Source of the DNA: DASZHJ01 sp963735465
GTDB taxonomy: Bacteria > Pseudomonadota > Alphaproteobacteria > ATCC43930 > CGMCC-115725
DNA: 64,000 bases
NCBI GenBank assembly: GCA_963735465.1
Contig: CAVTLA010000001.1
Location: 2,046,001 to 2,110,000 of the forward strand
Direction of reading: 5' to 3'
Within the stretch, counting starts at the first letter, position 1. The number at the start of each line of letters is the position of its first letter. Below are positions 62,107 through 64,000 of this stretch, one piece after another. Position numbers and translations under genes: made by a program. Under the pieces are notes generated by a model that searched no databases, was not told the origin of the DNA, and saw only the letters and a program-made list of their open reading frames with translations.

Positions 62107-63801
62107 TCAGGCGACCCATTCGCTCACCGGCGCCCTCGCCTCGTGCAGCGGCTGGCAGATGACGTCGACGAGGGTGGGCTCGCCGCTCTCCACCGCGCGC
62201 TTCAGCGTCTGCCGCAGCAGCGCCGGATCGTCCACGGTCCAGCTCTTGATGCCGAAGGCCGCGGCGACCTTGGCATGATCGGTGCGGGAGAAATCCACCG
62301 AGAAGTACCGCTCGTTGAAGCCGCTCTTCTGCCCCGCCTTGATCCAGCCGTAGACGGAGTTGGAGATCACCACCATCGTGATCGGCACCTTGAGGCGGGT
62401 GATGGTCTCCATCTCGCCGGCGGTGAAGCCGAAACTGCCGTCGCCCATGACGGCGACCGTCTTCGCCTGGGGCCGGCCGATATGGGCGCCCACCGCCGCC
62501 GACATGGAATATCCGAGCGCCCCATGGGCGCGGTTGGAGATGAAGTGCCGGCCCGGCCGCTCGAACTCGTAGTAGGCGGAGAAATAGGGGCACGGCGTGC
62601 CGGGATCGCAGACCACGACGGCATCCGGAGGCAGGACCGCCTGCAGATCCGCCACCACCCGCTCCGGCCGGATCGGCCGATCGGTGGATTGCGCCAGGGC
62701 CTGGAACGCCGCGAATTTTTCTTGCTTCGCGCGCTTCACCGCCTCGGCGCCAAGCTCGCGCGGACCGCCGGGCTTCGGCGCGGACGCGAGGATGACGGCC
62801 AGTGCTTCCAGTGCCAGGCGCGCATCGGCAACGATTGCGACGTCGGTGCGATATGTGGCGCCGATCACGCCGGGATCGGCATCGATGTGGATGATCGGCA
62901 CCGCGCCCGGCGCCGGATAGCGCCAGCGCTCGGTGGTGACGGAGCCGGCGCGGCAGCCGATGAAGACCACGAGATCAGCGCGGTTGACGATGTCCCGGGT
63001 CGGCAGCGTGCCGCCGTTGCTGCCGACGACACCCACCGCGAGCGGATGTGTCTCGCCGATGCTGCCCTGGCCGCTGATGGTGGTGGCGACGGGCGCGCCG
63101 AGGCGCTCGGCGATCCCCTGCAGCGCCGCCTCGGCGCCGGCAATCACCACGCCGCCGCCGCAGATAAAGAGTGGCCGCTTCGCTTTGAGAAGCAGCTCCG
63201 CCGCCGCCGTCACCGTCGCGGGATCCGGCGCGGCGCGGTGCGCGGGATAGCGGCCATGCTCGGGATCGGCCCAGACCTCGGCGGCATCGACCGGCGCCTT
63301 CTGCACGTCGAAGGGAAAACCGAGATGGGCGGCGCCGGGCCGGCCGCTGGTCATCTCCTTGAACGCCGTGCGCAGCCATTTCGGCACGTCCTCGGCGCGG
63401 TCGATCACCTTGTTCCACTTGGTGAGGGGACGGAACAGGCTCTGCTGATCGAGCTCGGTGAGGGTGTACCGCCCGCGCGACGATACCGAGATGTCGGTGG
63501 TGACGGCGAGAATGGGGATCGAGGATTCATTCGCCTCGACGACGCCGGGGAGAATGTAGGTGGCGCCGCCGCCGCTCGGGCCCTCGCAGACGCCGACCTT
63601 GCCGGTGACGCGGGCGTAGGCGTCGGCCATGTAGGCGGCCGAGCGCTCGTCGCGGGTCAGGATATGCGTGATGCCGTGATCGAGACGATAGAGCGCGTCG
63701 TAGAACGGCAGGCTGGTGTCGCCGCAGAGACCGAAGATGTGCTTGACGCCATGGAGTTGCAGCATCCGCACGAAGGCTTCGGCGCCGTTGAGCTGATTCA
63801 T
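62107..63801 (-). CDS. Thiamine-diphosphate-dependent enzyme, acetolactate synthase-like
   Basis: 564 residues with all three TPP-enzyme domains. The activating Glu is in LTRDERSAAYMADAYARVTG. The middle domain follows with RPLFICGGGVVIAGAEAAL. The TPP/Mg site is AVMGDGSFGFTAGEMETI, with VVISNSVYGWIK completing the GDG-N motif. Family members include acetolactate synthase, benzoylformate decarboxylase and sulfoacetaldehyde acetyltransferase; the operon context suggests catabolism of a 2-oxoacid rather than valine synthesis. Start ATG 63801. Confidence 0.9.
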   Translation of the reverse strand: MNQLNGAEAFVRMLQLHGVKHIFGLCGDTSLPFYDALYRLDHGITHILTRDERSAAYMADAYARVTGKVGVCEGPSGGGATYILPGVVEANESSIPILAVTTDISVSSRGRYTLTELDQQSLFRPLTKWNKVIDRAEDVPKWLRTAFKEMTSGRPGAAHLGFPFDVQKAPVDAAEVWADPEHGRYPAHRAAPDPATVTAAAELLLKAKRPLFICGGGVVIAGAEAALQGIAERLGAPVATTISGQGSIGETHPLAVGVVGSNGGTLPTRDIVNRADLVVFIGCRAGSVTTERWRYPAPGAVPIIHIDADPGVIGATYRTDVAIVADARLALEALAVILASAPKPGGPRELGAEAVKRAKQEKFAAFQALAQSTDRPIRPERVVADLQAVLPPDAVVVCDPGTPCPYFSAYYEFERPGRHFISNRAHGALGYSMSAAVGAHIGRPQAKTVAVMGDGSFGFTAGEMETITRLKVPITMVVISNSVYGWIKAGQKSGFNERYFSVDFSRTDHAKVAAAFGIKSWTVDDPALLRQTLKRAVESGEPTLVDVICQPLHEARAPVSEWVA

Positions 63802-63832
63802 CGCATTCCTCGCAACAACAAGAGGCCCGCGC

Positions 63833-64000
63833 TCACGCGAAGCGGCCGGCCCGGAACGGCGTCACGTCGATGGTGGGCGCGCGGCCGGTGACGAGATCCG
63901 CCACCACCTTGCCGGTCATGGGCGAGCCGATCATGCCCACATGGCCGTGGCCGAAAGCATAGATCACGTCAGGCGAATTCTTCGACGGCCCGATGCACGG
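63833..64000 (-). CDS. FAD-dependent D-amino acid dehydrogenase-like oxidoreductase (partial, C-terminal end)
   Basis: Only the last 55 codons are in the window, running off the right edge. The visible part reads VIYAFGHGHVGMIGSPMTG, then VVADLVTGRAPTIDVTPFRA and ends GRFA. This matches the C terminus of DadA-type deaminating oxidoreductases, which oxidise D-amino acids to 2-oxoacids. It is 31 bp upstream of the TPP enzyme gene on the same strand. Downstream racemase and TPP genes fit a D-amino acid to 2-oxoacid route. Confidence 0.8.
   Translation of the reverse strand, partial: PCIGPSKNSPDVIYAFGHGHVGMIGSPMTGKVVADLVTGRAPTIDVTPFRAGRFA

Noticed and set aside
62068..63891. A 607-codon plus-strand frame opposite the TPP enzyme
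   Set aside because: Antisense of a gene with all TPP motifs; composition typical of a shadow.

Overview
The window is 64 kb of GC-rich, densely packed bacterial chromosome. The gene set points to an alphaproteobacterium, most likely Rhodospirillales-like: a complete hpnA-G hopanoid operon with the HpnC/D/E route to squalene, hpnH, MEP-pathway genes, a J-protein/fabI/aroC block with pdxH nearby, tlyA next to dxs, a B12-riboswitch-controlled cbtBA pair, and many peptide-type ABC transporters and catabolic genes. I cannot name a genus from sequence alone. No tRNA, rRNA, CRISPR array, IS element or prophage was recognised.

Layout. 1-9.5 kb: two convergent oligopeptide-type ABC systems. The plus-strand one shows solute-binding protein, permease and permease. 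The minus-strand one is dppB-C-D-F-like and is followed by a PLP-dependent dehydratase and an M20 amidohydrolase. 9.7-13.7 kb: a thioredoxin/NHL-repeat protein, a class III aminotransferase and a PadR-like regulator. 13.7-15.5 kb: a histidine-phosphatase-fold protein lacking its RHG motif, then a cobalamin riboswitch driving cbtB-cbtA. 15.5-20.1 kb: SDR, GST, universal stress protein, cation efflux and pdxH on the minus strand. 20.4-25.1 kb: two secreted small proteins, a type B J-protein, fabI, aroC, a heptamer-based inverted repeat and an AhpD-like protein. 25.1-28.4 kb: sppA and a flavin monooxygenase. 28.4-34.9 kb: rlmD-like, tlyA and dxs on the minus strand, divergent from ispH and hpnH.

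34.9-39.0 kb is a small catabolic block (HAD, cupin-like protein, FAD monooxygenase, branched-chain-type binding protein). 39.2-48.3 kb is dxr followed by hpnA-B-C-D-E-shc-hpnG, nearly all joined by 4-bp stop/start overlaps. Three MEP enzymes (dxs, dxr, ispH) and all core hopanoid genes therefore lie within about 18 kb, running from deoxyxylulose phosphate to adenosylhopane. 48.4-56.1 kb holds ChaC, then a MarR-controlled aromatic-acid cluster: Rieske oxygenase alpha and beta, a YciI protein, a DapA-family aldolase, a bicupin, an OCD-family enzyme and a dihydroxyphthalate-decarboxylase-like protein. Two of its promoters share a CTTAGATAYC element. 56.3-64 kb: a membrane protein, asd, an AsmA protein, mscL, and a minus-strand operon of a DadA-like oxidoreductase, a TPP enzyme, an Asp/Glu-racemase-fold protein and an atypical SDR.

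Two window-wide features stand out. Seven otherwise good genes (the dppC-like permease, dxs, hpnC, hpnD, the dapA-like gene, the bicupin gene and the asmA-like gene) are broken by nine apparent single-base insertions and no deletions, which looks more like sequence error than decay. A palindromic repeat of about 120 bp occurs three times, at 17.1, 39.1 and 56.1 kb.
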